The position numbers and the translations under genes were made by a program. 64,000 bases of DNA from Parasegetibacter sp. NRK P23 (GTDB taxonomy: Bacteria; Bacteroidota; Bacteroidia; Chitinophagales; Chitinophagaceae). The stretch covers positions 1,057,889-1,121,888 of the forward strand of contig NZ_JAMDLG010000001.1 of NCBI RefSeq assembly GCF_023721715.1, read 5' to 3'. The notes under the pieces are model-generated. The model was not told where the DNA came from and made no database searches. It saw nothing but the letters and a program-made list of their open reading frames with translations. Below are positions 25,250 through 34,143 of this stretch, one piece after another; position 1 is the stretch's first letter; each line of letters starts with the position of its first letter.

Positions 25250-26197
25250 TTATGGCACAAGTGATACATCACTTATAAAAACAGCTTCGTATGCGGATGC
25301 GTACTTCACACAGGCCAGCGCGGTGAAGCGCAGGTATCGGGCCGTTACCTGCCCGGTATTCAGTGTTTGCAGGTTGCCCACTACGTTGCCGGTGAATACG
25401 CCTTTTTCCTCCCAGGTAGTCCCGTTCATACTTGTCTCAATTCTGATGGAAGTAGGGTAACCACCGAGATTGGGATAATTCAGCGCCGTAGGTAATGAAT
25501 AGTTCACAGCTGTGAACGTGATGTCGCGGTTAAAGTTAATGGCCACCAACTGCGGCATCTGCTGTGTAATATTACTTGCCCAGTAAGTGGTGGTGGTATT
25601 GGCATCCAACAAATTCGCCGGTGCGAAAGTGCCTTGCTGAGAAGAATTCCCCGCGATGGTCCAGCCCGTTTTGTTGATGAACAAAGGCTTGCCGGTTTTA
25701 AATACAAGGTACACCACACGATCAGTGGCTATTCCTTCCGTATTGCCATCCACCGAATGAATTTTTAACGGCAATACATACGTGCTGTATTCATTCAGTT
25801 TTGTTTGCTGCCCGATGTTCAGCTGCGCCGAATCGGACGCCGTGGCACCTGCCGGAATGCGCGTGGTGGATTTATAGAAAAGGTACGCTGAAGACGGCAA
25901 CAGCAGCGCGTTCCCAAAACGCGACCTGTAATCCGCCAGCTTCGTGGTATCTACTGAAAAACTCACCCAATGTTCACTGGGAGAAGGGGTGCCGGACAAC
26001 GCGGCTTTCATGCCGATCACGATGACTGAATCCTTTAAAATGGAAAGCGGCATTTCAATGGTATCCTTACCGGCAGCCAGTTGAAAAGACACACTTCCTT
26101 CGGGAAGGGGAACACGTTCGTTCTCCTTTTTACAGGCGGTGAACAGCACGAGGAAGGCGCAAATCAGCGCAATATATTTGTTCTGCATTTTGTTCAT
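25250..26197 (-). CDS. DUF1735 + discoidin (F5/8 type C)-like surface lipoprotein
   Basis: A 315-residue lipoprotein: signal YIALICAFLVLFTACKKE with lipidated Cys near 21. Residues about 30-165 match the DUF1735/BT_3987-like N-terminal domain found in SusE-like and glycan-binding proteins (PEGSVSFQLAAGKDTIEMPL). Residues about 170-315 form a discoidin/F5-8C jellyroll (NLLDANTTTTYWASNITQQMPQLVAINFN; SIRIETSMNGTTWEEKGVF; ARYLRFTAL), a fold that binds sugars or other surface ligands. It starts 6 nt after the SusD stop, so it is the third component of this import locus, probably a surface-exposed accessory binder. The ligand is unknown. Confidence 0.85.
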   Translation of the reverse strand: MNKMQNKYIALICAFLVLFTACKKENERVPLPEGSVSFQLAAGKDTIEMPLSILKDSVIVIGMKAALSGTPSPSEHWVSFSVDTTKLADYRSRFGNALLLPSSAYLFYKSTTRIPAGATASDSAQLNIGQQTKLNEYSTYVLPLKIHSVDGNTEGIATDRVVYLVFKTGKPLFINKTGWTIAGNSSQQGTFAPANLLDANTTTTYWASNITQQMPQLVAINFNRDITFTAVNYSLPTALNYPNLGGYPTSIRIETSMNGTTWEEKGVFTGNVVGNLQTLNTGQVTARYLRFTALACVKYASAYEAVFISDVSLVP

Positions 26198-26203
26198 GTT
26201 TAA

Positions 26204-27574
26204 TTAGGGATTTTGTGGCATCCCCGGGTTAAAACTCAATACCTGCACCGGAATCTGTAAAGTATAGCGGTTGCTGTGCGGCGCCAGCGTGGCCACAATG
26301 CCACCCAGCGCGTTGTAGCGGTGCACGGTATCCATCCTGTTCTCCTTATCAAGGCGACGCATATCGAACCAGCGCAATCCGTTGAACGGGAGTTCATGGC
26401 TTCTCTCCTTCAATACTTCCTGCAATACGGCTTCCTGGTCGGTAGATTGAAAACGGACATAGGTGGCGGTGGCGAACCTGTTTTTGCGGATATCGTCGAG
26501 TTGCTGGAGCGCCGTGGAGAGGTCGTTGCTGCGCACGGCGCATTCGGCTATGATGAGTTTCATTTCCTGGAGGGAAGTGCCGGTGTTCGCATAGGTGAAC
26601 ACGGGCGTAACCAGTCCGGGATAATAAATGGTAGCGCCGCGGGTGGTGAAAGCATAGCCATCGGTACTGCGGTACAGTTTTCGTACCCGGAGGTCATTGG
26701 CCGCGAAGGAGCGCATCAGTTCCAAGGTAGGCGTGGCGTTTGCGATCACCATTCTTCCATAGAGCACATCGGGATGAATGCTTAACCTGTCTGACGCCGG
26801 GCCTGCACCGTTAAAATCGATCATGGTTGCTTTGGATTGCTGAATGGCCAGTTCCGCGTTTGTTCTTGCCGCGGAATAATTCCTTGCATAGAAGTATATG
26901 CGCGCCAGCACGCTGTACGCGGCGGATTTGGAACCACGGAAGCGGTTGGTGCTGTTGTCTGCCGGAAGGTCGGGAATGGCCGCGTTCAGGTCGCTGATGA
27001 GTTGATCGTACACAGCAGCCACCGTGCTCCTGGGCGGAACGGTTTGGGAAACATCATTGGAAGTTACCCAGGGCACAGACAAATCCGTGGCTGCCGTGGT
27101 GGAATCGTAAGGCTTGCCATATTCGTTCACGAGGTAGAAGTACTCCAACGCGCGCCCCAGCAAGGCTTCCGCCTTCAGGCTTCTTTTCTGGCTGTTCGTG
27201 CCCGCGATAGCATCATCTATGCCTACAATCACCGTATTGAAAGCATTAATCTTCGCGTAATGTTCGCCCCAGAACAAAGGAGCAACATTGATATCCGTTG
27301 AAAACTGCTCATCCCAGGTGTACACCAGGTCGCTGGAAAGCACAGCAGGGGTAGGAACATTGGGATAATCCACATTGTCCGCGAAATAATTAAAAAGATT
27401 GGTGGGCTGTGCCAGTCCGAGTACCAGTGACTCATCGTTCAGCCACTGGTCGTAATCGGCAACGGTGGAAAGCAGCCTTTTCCCTTTGGGCGTAATCTCA
27501 AGGTATTTATCGCATCCTGCCAGCAGAAAGCCGCACAAGAGCAATGGAATAAAGATATATCGGTAACGTTTCAC
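26204..27574 (-). CDS. SusD/RagB-family outer-membrane lipoprotein
   Basis: A 456-residue surface lipoprotein that forms the lid of a SusCD transporter. The start is taken at GTG 27574, 11 nt after the SusC stop, giving the signal KRYRYIFIPLLLCGFLLAGC with lipidated Cys near 20, then the family opening DKYLEITPKGKRLLSTVADY. Tetratricopeptide-like helices follow, and the RagB/SusD C-terminal region (ERSHELPFNGLRWFDMRRL near 380) is clear. The frame is open 39 codons upstream into susC but without a signal there. The ligand is not evident; no glycoside hydrolase accompanies it. Confidence 0.92.
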   Translation of the reverse strand: MKRYRYIFIPLLLCGFLLAGCDKYLEITPKGKRLLSTVADYDQWLNDESLVLGLAQPTNLFNYFADNVDYPNVPTPAVLSSDLVYTWDEQFSTDINVAPLFWGEHYAKINAFNTVIVGIDDAIAGTNSQKRSLKAEALLGRALEYFYLVNEYGKPYDSTTAATDLSVPWVTSNDVSQTVPPRSTVAAVYDQLISDLNAAIPDLPADNSTNRFRGSKSAAYSVLARIYFYARNYSAARTNAELAIQQSKATMIDFNGAGPASDRLSIHPDVLYGRMVIANATPTLELMRSFAANDLRVRKLYRSTDGYAFTTRGATIYYPGLVTPVFTYANTGTSLQEMKLIIAECAVRSNDLSTALQQLDDIRKNRFATATYVRFQSTDQEAVLQEVLKERSHELPFNGLRWFDMRRLDKENRMDTVHRYNALGGIVATLAPHSNRYTLQIPVQVLSFNPGMPQNP

Positions 27575-27585
27575 GATGTTGCGAT

Positions 27586-30500
27586 TTAGAAGTTGGTAAA
27601 TATGGCAAAGGTGTAAGTGGGCGTTAAATATGTTTTCTGGAAACTGCCCGTGGCCATACTGTAATTGTATTTGTTCAGTCCTACCGTCCAAAGATTAGAG
27701 GCCTGGGCTTTCAGTTCGAAGAGAGAGAAACCCGCCTTCTTAATAAATCCTACATGGTCGATGCGGTAAGAAACGGTAAGATCGGCTAAGGTGATATAAT
27801 CCGCGTTCACCACATATTTATCGGCATAATTGTACGCGTTGTTTGAATTGGCGCTTCGGTATGCTGCAAGTCCCATTACGTCGGTAGTAAGTTCATCGCC
27901 TTTCGTTTTCCAATAGTCTCCGGCGCCTTCCAATGGCCTGGGTGCGGATGGGTTGGGGCGCGGAATCCTGGTTTTGAATCCGCCATAATAATTGATCATG
28001 CAGAATACATAAAACCGGCCGATATCCACCGTATTGCTCAACCCTGCGTTAATAGTGGGGATGGAAGAACCCATGTAGCGCGAAACGTCGGATGTATCGC
28101 TGGCCATGAGCGCGGTGGTGGGAGAACCCAGGCTGTTGTTGTTGGTATGGTACAATGTTCCTTTCCCATTCATGATGAGGGAATAGCCTGCGGAGTCAAT
28201 CCCGGCATACCGGTATGCGAACAGGGCGCCCACGGGATAATCTTTTACGAATCCAATGGAATTAAGCGTTTGCGGATTATAATCACCGCGCTGGTAAACA
28301 TCCATCACTTTACTGGTATTGCGGGCCAGTACCAGCCCCATATTCCAGTGCAGTTTTTGGGTTTTGATCCAATCCGCGCGCAGCGCGAATTCAATACCAT
28401 TGTTCTGGATGACCGCGCGGTTGATAAGAGAAGGACTCACGCCTATCGTGGGATCGATAAGTGCGTTGCCCAGCAGGTCGGTGCTGTTCTTCCTGTAATA
28501 ATCAATGCTTCCTGAAATATTCTTATGAATGCCATAGTCTGCCCCCACATTGAAACTCTTGGTTTGCTCCCAGCGCAAACTGCTGTTGGCATAAGAAGCA
28601 AGGCGCAGCGCCGGACTGGCGGGCACCGTATAATTGTTCAGGGTAGATTGGGCGATCACCTGAGGGAGCGACATTTTAGCTACGTTTCCGTTGAACCCGT
28701 AAGCCACCCGCAGTTTCAGTTGCGTGAGCCAGTTCACTTCTTTCAGGAAAGCTTCATTGTGGATGTTCCAGGCGGCACCCAGCGACCAAAGCGGTTTGTA
28801 TTTGTATTTGGGATTCGTACCAAACAGGTTGGACTGGTCGATACGGGCGCTGCCGGTAAGGGAATACGTATTTCTGAACGAATACACCAGGTTGGAATAA
28901 CCGGAAAGGAACCTGTCTTCCACATATTGCTGATCGAACAGGGTGGTGAACCCGTTCTGGAAAGGAGAGCCAAGGTTAAATGTTCCCCGCACGGAGCCCG
29001 TGGTAATGGCCGCGTAATCTACCGGCTGATGCAGCAATGTTTCATTGTTGTAACCGAAGTAAGAGGCGCGGTTGCTTTTATCCACCAGGCTTCTTATTTC
29101 ACCACCCAGGATGCCATTAAAGGAATGGTCTTTAATCCTTTTGTCATAATTCAACTGCGCGCGTGCCGTATAACTGGATGTATTGCCCGCTATCTGGCGG
29201 AGATAACCACCTCTCGGGATATTGTACTTCATGGTGCCATCCGTGTTCACCACCACATAACTGTTGGTGTACCTTCTGGCCACCGAAGAAAGTTCGGAGG
29301 CGAAGTAATCCATATCGGAACGAGAGGTTTCATAAATACCGCCGAAAGAAAGATTAAAGCCGCCGCCAATGGCATAGTTGAAGTTGGCATTGAAGCGGTT
29401 GTTTACGGTACGGGTTTTGTCCGACACCTCGTTCACATCCACCAAGGGGTAATACAACTGATCGTACAACCCTTGAGAAATCAGCACATTGTTGTACCAG
29501 GGAGAAATTCCGGAACCCACAATAGAAGCAGGGTTGCCATTCACGTCCTGGAAACGCTCATAAGGTGAAAAGGAAGTTACGCCGGGCACGGGCGCACTGT
29601 TCACCCTTCTTTCCAGGTAATCGGTGGTCAGTTCAAGGAAAAGTTTCCTGGACAGTTTCAGGTTACTGCGTGCGGAAAGCAGGAACCGGTTGTTGGTGTT
29701 TTTAATTTGTGAAGAACGGTTTCCGGTATAATTCCCGGTGATATAATAAGTGGCATTCGCCGAACCGCCCGACACATTAAAATTATAGGTTTGGGTAACG
29801 GCGGAACGCAGGAACAGCCTGCTGTAATCTTCGAGGTTATCATAATTTTCCAGCTCAGCGAACGACTTCGCCGCCTGGTCGGGCGTTACCATATTGGCGG
29901 CGGATTGCGCCAGCAGGTAGTACACCATATTGCGTTGCACCGCACCACCGGTGGAGGTAGCCAACTGGCCCCATGAACTGGCGTTGATGCTGGAAGAGGA
30001 AAGGGTTCTTTGGTAATTGGCGACAATGGAAGCGGCGTTATCGTCCCACCGGAACCTGCTGTAATCCTCTTTGGGTGTAATGCCCAATGTGGTCCTGAAC
30101 GTGAACCGCGTTTTGCCCTGCGCCGCCTGTTTCCTCGCGATCACCACCACGCCATTTGACGCGCGCACCCCATAAACGGTAGCCGCGGCCGCATCTTTCA
30201 GAATGGTGACGGATTCTATTTCGTTGGGATCGATCATATCCAACGTAAGCTCCGTAGGATAACCATCTATCACGATAAGCGGACTTTGGTTGGCAGACAT
30301 GGTAGAGATACCGCGGATATTGAACAGCGGGCGCGAGGTGCCGTTAGCCGTAAAATTCACATCGTTGTTGATCATCAGTCCCGGCAACCTGTTCACCAGG
30401 CCATCCAGGAAATTCGTGCTGATCCGGGATTCATATTCTTTGGTGCTGATCCTGGATACCGCACCGGTGCTTTGTTCCGGGCGAATCCGCTGGTAACCGG

Positions 30501-31215
30501 TGTTCACGGAAACCTGTATATCTTCCAACCGCTCTTCAGCGGGAACCAGCCTGATCACCACATCGTTCAGGGTAAGCATAGCAGCCGTAACCGTTATGCG
30601 CCGCGTTTCGAAACCGATATAAGAAACGATAAGCACCTCTCCTTCCTTCACAGTCGCATTGAAGAAACCATCAGCATCCGTGGCACCCGATACCTGTCCG
30701 TTCCGCGATGTTACCGATGCGCCGGAAAGCGGGCGACCGGTAGAATCCACCACGCGCAACTTCACGGGCGGGGCCAGGAAAATTTCGTTCCCCAACGGCA
30801 GCGACGGGTTTACCACCGGCTTCCGCGAAAGAAAAATGGTTTTTCCTTTTATCGAATAATCCAATGGCTGGTCAAGGAACACAATATCCAGCAATTCTTC
30901 CAGGGGCATGCCCGTTGCGGATACAGACACCGGTTTTGTGCCTGAAATAATTCTCTCGTTCGCGAATACGACATAACCCGTCTGGTTCCTGATGGCGGAA
31001 AATACCTGTTTCAGCGAAAGGTTCCTGCCGGTCAATGTCACGTTCTGCGCCGTTCCGGCAGCATAGGTGTGCATGAAAGCTACAATCAGAAAAAGAACAG
31101 TTAGTCTCATAATCCTCAACATTTTAGCGAGGCGGTGACGATCCCGGGGCCTGCGGCTCCGCAACAACATGTTCACGGACACGAGGGGATTGCCACAATC
31201 AGCAGTTTTTTGCAT
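27586..31215 (-). CDS. SusC/RagA TonB-dependent transporter with STN signalling domain
   Basis: A 1209-residue outer-membrane barrel. An unusually long n-region precedes the signal hydrophobic core (MRLTVLFLIVAFMHTYAAG near 36-54); this MQKTA-type opening is common in Chitinophagaceae SusC proteins. Next come an STN domain (VTLTGRNLSLKQVFSAIRNQ, about 58-125), a CarboxypepD-regulatory-like beta domain (about 150-235), the plug with the SusC signature GVVVIARKQAAQGK preceded by ATVYGVRASN, and the 22-strand barrel. The STN domain is the known contact for a FecR anti-sigma factor, and fecR and an ECF sigma gene lie just upstream, so ligand import probably triggers transcription of the locus. 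Confidence 0.95.
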   Translation of the reverse strand: MQKTADCGNPLVSVNMLLRSRRPRDRHRLAKMLRIMRLTVLFLIVAFMHTYAAGTAQNVTLTGRNLSLKQVFSAIRNQTGYVVFANERIISGTKPVSVSATGMPLEELLDIVFLDQPLDYSIKGKTIFLSRKPVVNPSLPLGNEIFLAPPVKLRVVDSTGRPLSGASVTSRNGQVSGATDADGFFNATVKEGEVLIVSYIGFETRRITVTAAMLTLNDVVIRLVPAEERLEDIQVSVNTGYQRIRPEQSTGAVSRISTKEYESRISTNFLDGLVNRLPGLMINNDVNFTANGTSRPLFNIRGISTMSANQSPLIVIDGYPTELTLDMIDPNEIESVTILKDAAAATVYGVRASNGVVVIARKQAAQGKTRFTFRTTLGITPKEDYSRFRWDDNAASIVANYQRTLSSSSINASSWGQLATSTGGAVQRNMVYYLLAQSAANMVTPDQAAKSFAELENYDNLEDYSRLFLRSAVTQTYNFNVSGGSANATYYITGNYTGNRSSQIKNTNNRFLLSARSNLKLSRKLFLELTTDYLERRVNSAPVPGVTSFSPYERFQDVNGNPASIVGSGISPWYNNVLISQGLYDQLYYPLVDVNEVSDKTRTVNNRFNANFNYAIGGGFNLSFGGIYETSRSDMDYFASELSSVARRYTNSYVVVNTDGTMKYNIPRGGYLRQIAGNTSSYTARAQLNYDKRIKDHSFNGILGGEIRSLVDKSNRASYFGYNNETLLHQPVDYAAITTGSVRGTFNLGSPFQNGFTTLFDQQYVEDRFLSGYSNLVYSFRNTYSLTGSARIDQSNLFGTNPKYKYKPLWSLGAAWNIHNEAFLKEVNWLTQLKLRVAYGFNGNVAKMSLPQVIAQSTLNNYTVPASPALRLASYANSSLRWEQTKSFNVGADYGIHKNISGSIDYYRKNSTDLLGNALIDPTIGVSPSLINRAVIQNNGIEFALRADWIKTQKLHWNMGLVLARNTSKVMDVYQRGDYNPQTLNSIGFVKDYPVGALFAYRYAGIDSAGYSLIMNGKGTLYHTNNNSLGSPTTALMASDTSDVSRYMGSSIPTINAGLSNTVDIGRFYVFCMINYYGGFKTRIPRPNPSAPRPLEGAGDYWKTKGDELTTDVMGLAAYRSANSNNAYNYADKYVVNADYITLADLTVSYRIDHVGFIKKAGFSLFELKAQASNLWTVGLNKYNYSMATGSFQKTYLTPTYTFAIFTNF

Positions 31216-31330
31216 AAATTGTGCACTGTTTTGGTTGTTAAAAATGGTATCACGTCATTGGAGCAACCCAATATTACCGGGAGTGGAGCAAACACTTCCG
31301 GTTTGTTTTTTGGGGTCGCCCAATACTATT

Positions 31331-31359
31331 AAAAAGCCGCCTGTTCCATCGGAACGGCC
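31331..31359 (-). terminator. Possible terminator after fecR
   Basis: On the minus strand GCCGTTCC-GAT-GGAACAGGC followed by GGCTTTTT forms a hairpin with an internal mismatch, 24-52 nt past the fecR stop and about 115 nt before susC. It would separate regulator and transporter transcripts. Confidence 0.5.
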
Positions 31360-31382
31360 ACATAGGATGCGGTGTAATGATG

Positions 31383-32549
31383 TTAAGGGAGTACGATCAG
31401 TTGCCTGCCCTCTATTTTAAAATTCACCTCTGAACGCTTCAGGCCTGTCAACAGATCGGCCAGGGCCAGGTCTTTTGTGATCCCACCCCAGAAAGTAATG
31501 TTCGGCACCTTGCCTTTGTACACTACCTCGATATCGTACCAGCGTTCCAACTGGCGCATCACCTGTTCCAGCGATGCTCCGTCGAAATCGAAAAGTCCGT
31601 CTTTCCAGGCTACTACCCGGGCCGTATTCACACCGCTCACCACCTGAACACTTTCCGTTACAAGCGCCTGCTCCCCGGGCCTTATCTGCCTGCTTGTATT
31701 TCCTTTGCTTACACGCACTGATCCTTCCAGCAAGGTAGTGGCCAGCCCCTCCTCATTGCTGTAACTGTTCACGTTGAAGTGCGTGCCCAGCACCGTTATT
31801 TCAGCACGGTTATCGGCATTCACCACAAACGGGATCGTGCCTTTGGTTACTTCAAAATAGGCTTCGCCGGTAATATCAACTTTACGTTCAGTACCGGAGA
31901 ACGCGGTCGGGTAACGGATCGTACTCGCGGCGTTCAGCCACACTTTTGTACCATCGGGAAGGGTAAGCTGAAACTGTCGTCCTTTGGGCGTAGACATGGT
32001 ATTGTACACCACCGCATTGCCTTTGCCTTCATATACCAGTGCGCCATCCACTACTTTGGCGGTTACGCCGTTCTGCAAAGCCACGGTTCCACTCGTTATG
32101 GTATCCAGCAACACCTGAGAACCATCTGCCAGCGTAAGCACCGCGCCCTCTTTGCCGGGAGCTATCATAGGCGGGCCCACCTCCACCATATCGGGAACAT
32201 CAGTTGTGTACGTCGTCATGAAGTAGCCACCCGCGGCCAACAGCAGCAGAATACTGGCGGCGACCCACCAACGGCGGTACAACGGTATCGCTTTCACCAC
32301 AGGCGCGGCGGGTACAACGGCCTCTTCCGCCTGCAGCTGCGCGAAAACACCTTTCTTTACCGCGGCGTACCTTTCGGGCAAATCAAGGCCCAAAGCTTCC
32401 CAGAATGCCCAGTCGCTTTCCAGCAACGCGGCCAGTTCTTCCTGGTGGGCGGGAGAACGCAGCATTTCGGTTAAATGCGCCCTTTCTTCCTCCGAAAGAT
32501 TGCCTTCCGCGTAGCGGGTCATATAATATGAAAGCGACTTATTTACCAT
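31383..32549 (-). CDS. FecR-family anti-sigma factor
   Basis: A 388-residue inner-membrane regulator. The cytoplasmic N terminus (SYYMTRYAEGNLSEEERAHL) binds the ECF sigma factor; one membrane helix follows at about 95-112 (WWVAASILLLLAAGGYF). The periplasmic FecR domain at about 175-270 has STPKGRQFQLTLPDGTKVWL and VDITGEAYFEVTKG, and the C-terminal DUF4974 secretin-like domain is at about 310-388. It relays the signal from the STN domain of the SusC encoded next. It lies about 245 bp downstream of the sigma gene, a larger gap than usual, which holds a GC-rich palindrome. Confidence 0.95.
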   Translation of the reverse strand: MVNKSLSYYMTRYAEGNLSEEERAHLTEMLRSPAHQEELAALLESDWAFWEALGLDLPERYAAVKKGVFAQLQAEEAVVPAAPVVKAIPLYRRWWVAASILLLLAAGGYFMTTYTTDVPDMVEVGPPMIAPGKEGAVLTLADGSQVLLDTITSGTVALQNGVTAKVVDGALVYEGKGNAVVYNTMSTPKGRQFQLTLPDGTKVWLNAASTIRYPTAFSGTERKVDITGEAYFEVTKGTIPFVVNADNRAEITVLGTHFNVNSYSNEEGLATTLLEGSVRVSKGNTSRQIRPGEQALVTESVQVVSGVNTARVVAWKDGLFDFDGASLEQVMRQLERWYDIEVVYKGKVPNITFWGGITKDLALADLLTGLKRSEVNFKIEGRQLIVLP

Positions 32550-32794
32550 GTTCTTGTATTAATAGACCGGGGTTTTGAAAGATAGGGTCGGTCAGGAGTA
32601 AAGTTTTTTTAAAATTTTTTTTCACGTAAGAGGCCTGCACGCTGCTCAAGGTTTTTATGGCAATCCATTCAACTAAATCACAGCCAAAAGAAATTCCACC
32701 ACATCTCGTGTTTTAAAAGCAATCCATTAAACTCACCCACATGCCAACCCATTCAGCTCCCCTCTCCCCCGGGAGAGGGGCCGGGGGTGAGGCT
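32550..32794. other. Gap between sigma factor and fecR
   Basis: No gene. It holds a GC-rich palindrome (32756-32793) and two similar words GCAATCCATTCAACTAAA (32660-32677) and GCAATCCATTAAACTCAC (32719-32736), 59 nt apart. Confidence 0.5.
32756..32793. repeat. GC-rich palindrome CCCCTCTCCC...GGGAGAGGGG
   Basis: CCCCTCTCCC (32759-32768 region) pairs with GGGAGAGGGG, followed by CCGGGGGTGAGG. It abuts the stop codon of the ECF sigma gene (32795). Similar CCCTCTCC-GGAGAGGG-CCGGGGTGAGG words are dispersed in many unrelated bacterial genomes. It could slow transcription between sigma and fecR. Confidence 0.65.
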
Positions 32795-33373
32795 TCACCA
32801 GAACAACAGCAGTATCCATACTATATCCGCATGTGTTTTCAGGTAATCCCGCAGGTATACCAACGCGGCCACCATATGCCCTTTCACGGTGTTCCTGGAA
32901 ATGCTCAGCCTTTCTGCGATCTCTTCATACGTAAGCTCCTCTTCCCTGCTCAGGCGGAATACTTCTTTTCTTTTGGGTGGAAGCGTGGCCACGGCGGCAT
33001 CAATAAGGTTGGAAAGTTCTTTCAACTCCACCTGCGGTGCTGAAGTGGCCGTTATTTCAGGCGCCTCCTCCTTTACTTCATTCCGCATACGGGAAAGATC
33101 AGCATTGATGGCCGAAATAGCTTTGTTGCGGGCAATGGTATAAATGTAGCCGGAGAAGTTACTGACTTCAAGCAACCTGTGCCTGTTCCGCCACACACTG
33201 ATAAAAACATCCTGGGAAATTTCCTGCACCAGTTCCGCGTTTTTCACCCAATACAGGAGATAGGGATAGACAACCGGGGTATAATGGTCCATGATGGCCC
33301 CCAGTGCAGCCTGATCGTTTTCCGCCATCCGCAGGAGCAAAGCCGCTTCGTCGTAATATTTCTGATCGGTCAA
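32795..33373 (-). CDS. ECF RNA polymerase sigma factor (sigma-70 family)
   Basis: A 192-residue ECF sigma of the FecI-like group. Region 2 covers about 15-90 (DQAALGAIMDHYTPVVYPYL; AELVQEISQDVFISVWRNRH; NFSGYIYTIARNKAI) and region 4 about 125-180 (LPPKRKEVFRLSREEELTYE; ISRNTVKGHMVAALVYLRDY). The start is probably TTG at 33373 (TDQKYYDEAALLLRMAEND); the frame is open to 33535 but the extra residues look non-coding. Its anti-sigma FecR and STN-SusC are encoded downstream, completing a cell-surface signalling chain. A palindrome TTGCGC-N5-GCGCAA lies just upstream of the start. Confidence 0.88.
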   Translation of the reverse strand: MTDQKYYDEAALLLRMAENDQAALGAIMDHYTPVVYPYLLYWVKNAELVQEISQDVFISVWRNRHRLLEVSNFSGYIYTIARNKAISAINADLSRMRNEVKEEAPEITATSAPQVELKELSNLIDAAVATLPPKRKEVFRLSREEELTYEEIAERLSISRNTVKGHMVAALVYLRDYLKTHADIVWILLLFW

Positions 33374-33390
33374 CAACAGGTGAATTTGAA

Positions 33391-33407
33391 TTGCGCTAAG
33401 TGCGCAA
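33391..33407. promoter_or_regulatory. Palindrome TTGCGC-N5-GCGCAA before the ECF sigma gene
   Basis: An exact 6-5-6 inverted repeat 18-34 nt upstream of the TTG start, overlapping the end of a -7-like sequence (TATAGTTTG on the minus strand). It may be an operator or a 5' leader hairpin. Confidence 0.4.
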
Positions 33408-33496
33408 ACTATATCAATTTTCCGAAAATCTGCCCCGCAAACACTGAAGTTGTTCCCGGAACAACAATTAATCGGGCCCGCTTGAACAGTATTTTT

Positions 33497-33504
33497 TAAA
33501 TTTG
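33497..33504 (+). promoter_or_regulatory. -7 box TAAATTTG before the small ORF, S4 gene and trmD
   Basis: An exact TAnnTTTG match 54 nt before the ATG of the 27-codon ORF. The leader also contains two tiny frames (MNRRK at 33510 and MAHI just after). Confidence 0.5.
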
Positions 33505-33558
33505 CTCCTATGAACCGAAGGAAATAATGGCCCATATTTAAGCATAAAAAACTTTATC

Positions 33559-33642
33559 ATGAATACAGCCCTTTTGTTCCTCGTCGGCTTCCTTGCCGGT
33601 TTTTTTCTCCTCAGGACAGTCTTCAGGAAAAAGGGCCGGTAA
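33559..33642 (+). CDS. Predicted 27-residue single-span membrane peptide
   Basis: The frame starts MNTALLFLVGFLAGFF and ends VFRKKGR, followed by TAA at 33640-33642. It has the make-up of a real small membrane protein: one hydrophobic helix of about 18 residues and a basic tail (inside-positive). An exact TAnnTTTG promoter box lies upstream and the S4 gene starts 26 nt later, so it would be the first gene of that transcript. No homologue is recognised by me. The main alternative is that it is a chance frame in the leader. Confidence 0.5.
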   Translation: MNTALLFLVGFLAGFFLLRTVFRKKGR

Positions 33643-33668
33643 CCGCTTTCAAAGGAACTTTTACAATT

Positions 33669-34064
33669 ATGGCAGTAGCAAAAGAAAAACTCCGGCTCGA
33701 TAAATACCTCTGGTCCATCCGCCTTTTCAAAACACGCTCCATCGCTTCCGAAGCATGTGAAAAAGGGAAAGTGAAATTCATGGGCGCTTCCGCCAAACCC
33801 GCCAAAACAGTGAATGTGGGCGATGAATATGAAGTGCGCGCCGAAACCCGGAAATGGGTGATCAAAGTTACAGGATTGCTCCATACCCGACAGGCCTACA
33901 GCGAAGCCATTAAATATTATACCGACCTTACCCCACCGGAAGAAGTTGATGGCATCCAGTTCCAGGCCGATACGTTCCACACCGGGAAACGCCTCAGCAA
34001 GATCGGCCGCCCCACCAAAAAGCAACGCCGCGACCTCGAAGGTTTTATGGACGATGAAGATTGA
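33669..34064 (+). CDS. S4-domain RNA-binding protein (HslR/Hsp15-like)
   Basis: A 131-residue protein with an S4 RNA-binding domain at residues 7-65 (LRLDKYLWSIRLFKTRSIAS; KPAKTVNVGDEYEV) and a basic C-terminal tail (GRPTKKQRRDLEGFMDDED). This is the layout of heat-shock protein 15, which in E. coli frees peptidyl-tRNA-bearing 50S subunits after aborted translation. Residue pattern DKYLW...R.FKTRS.A is typical. It is placed before trmD on the same strand, consistent with a translation role. Confidence 0.85.
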   Translation: MAVAKEKLRLDKYLWSIRLFKTRSIASEACEKGKVKFMGASAKPAKTVNVGDEYEVRAETRKWVIKVTGLLHTRQAYSEAIKYYTDLTPPEEVDGIQFQADTFHTGKRLSKIGRPTKKQRRDLEGFMDDED

Positions 34065-34143
34065 TCGTATCTTCGCCGGGTCAAGGCCGTAAACCGGCAC
34101 CGGATGGGCATTCCTCCGGCCAAAGCAAAATGATAAGATACTG

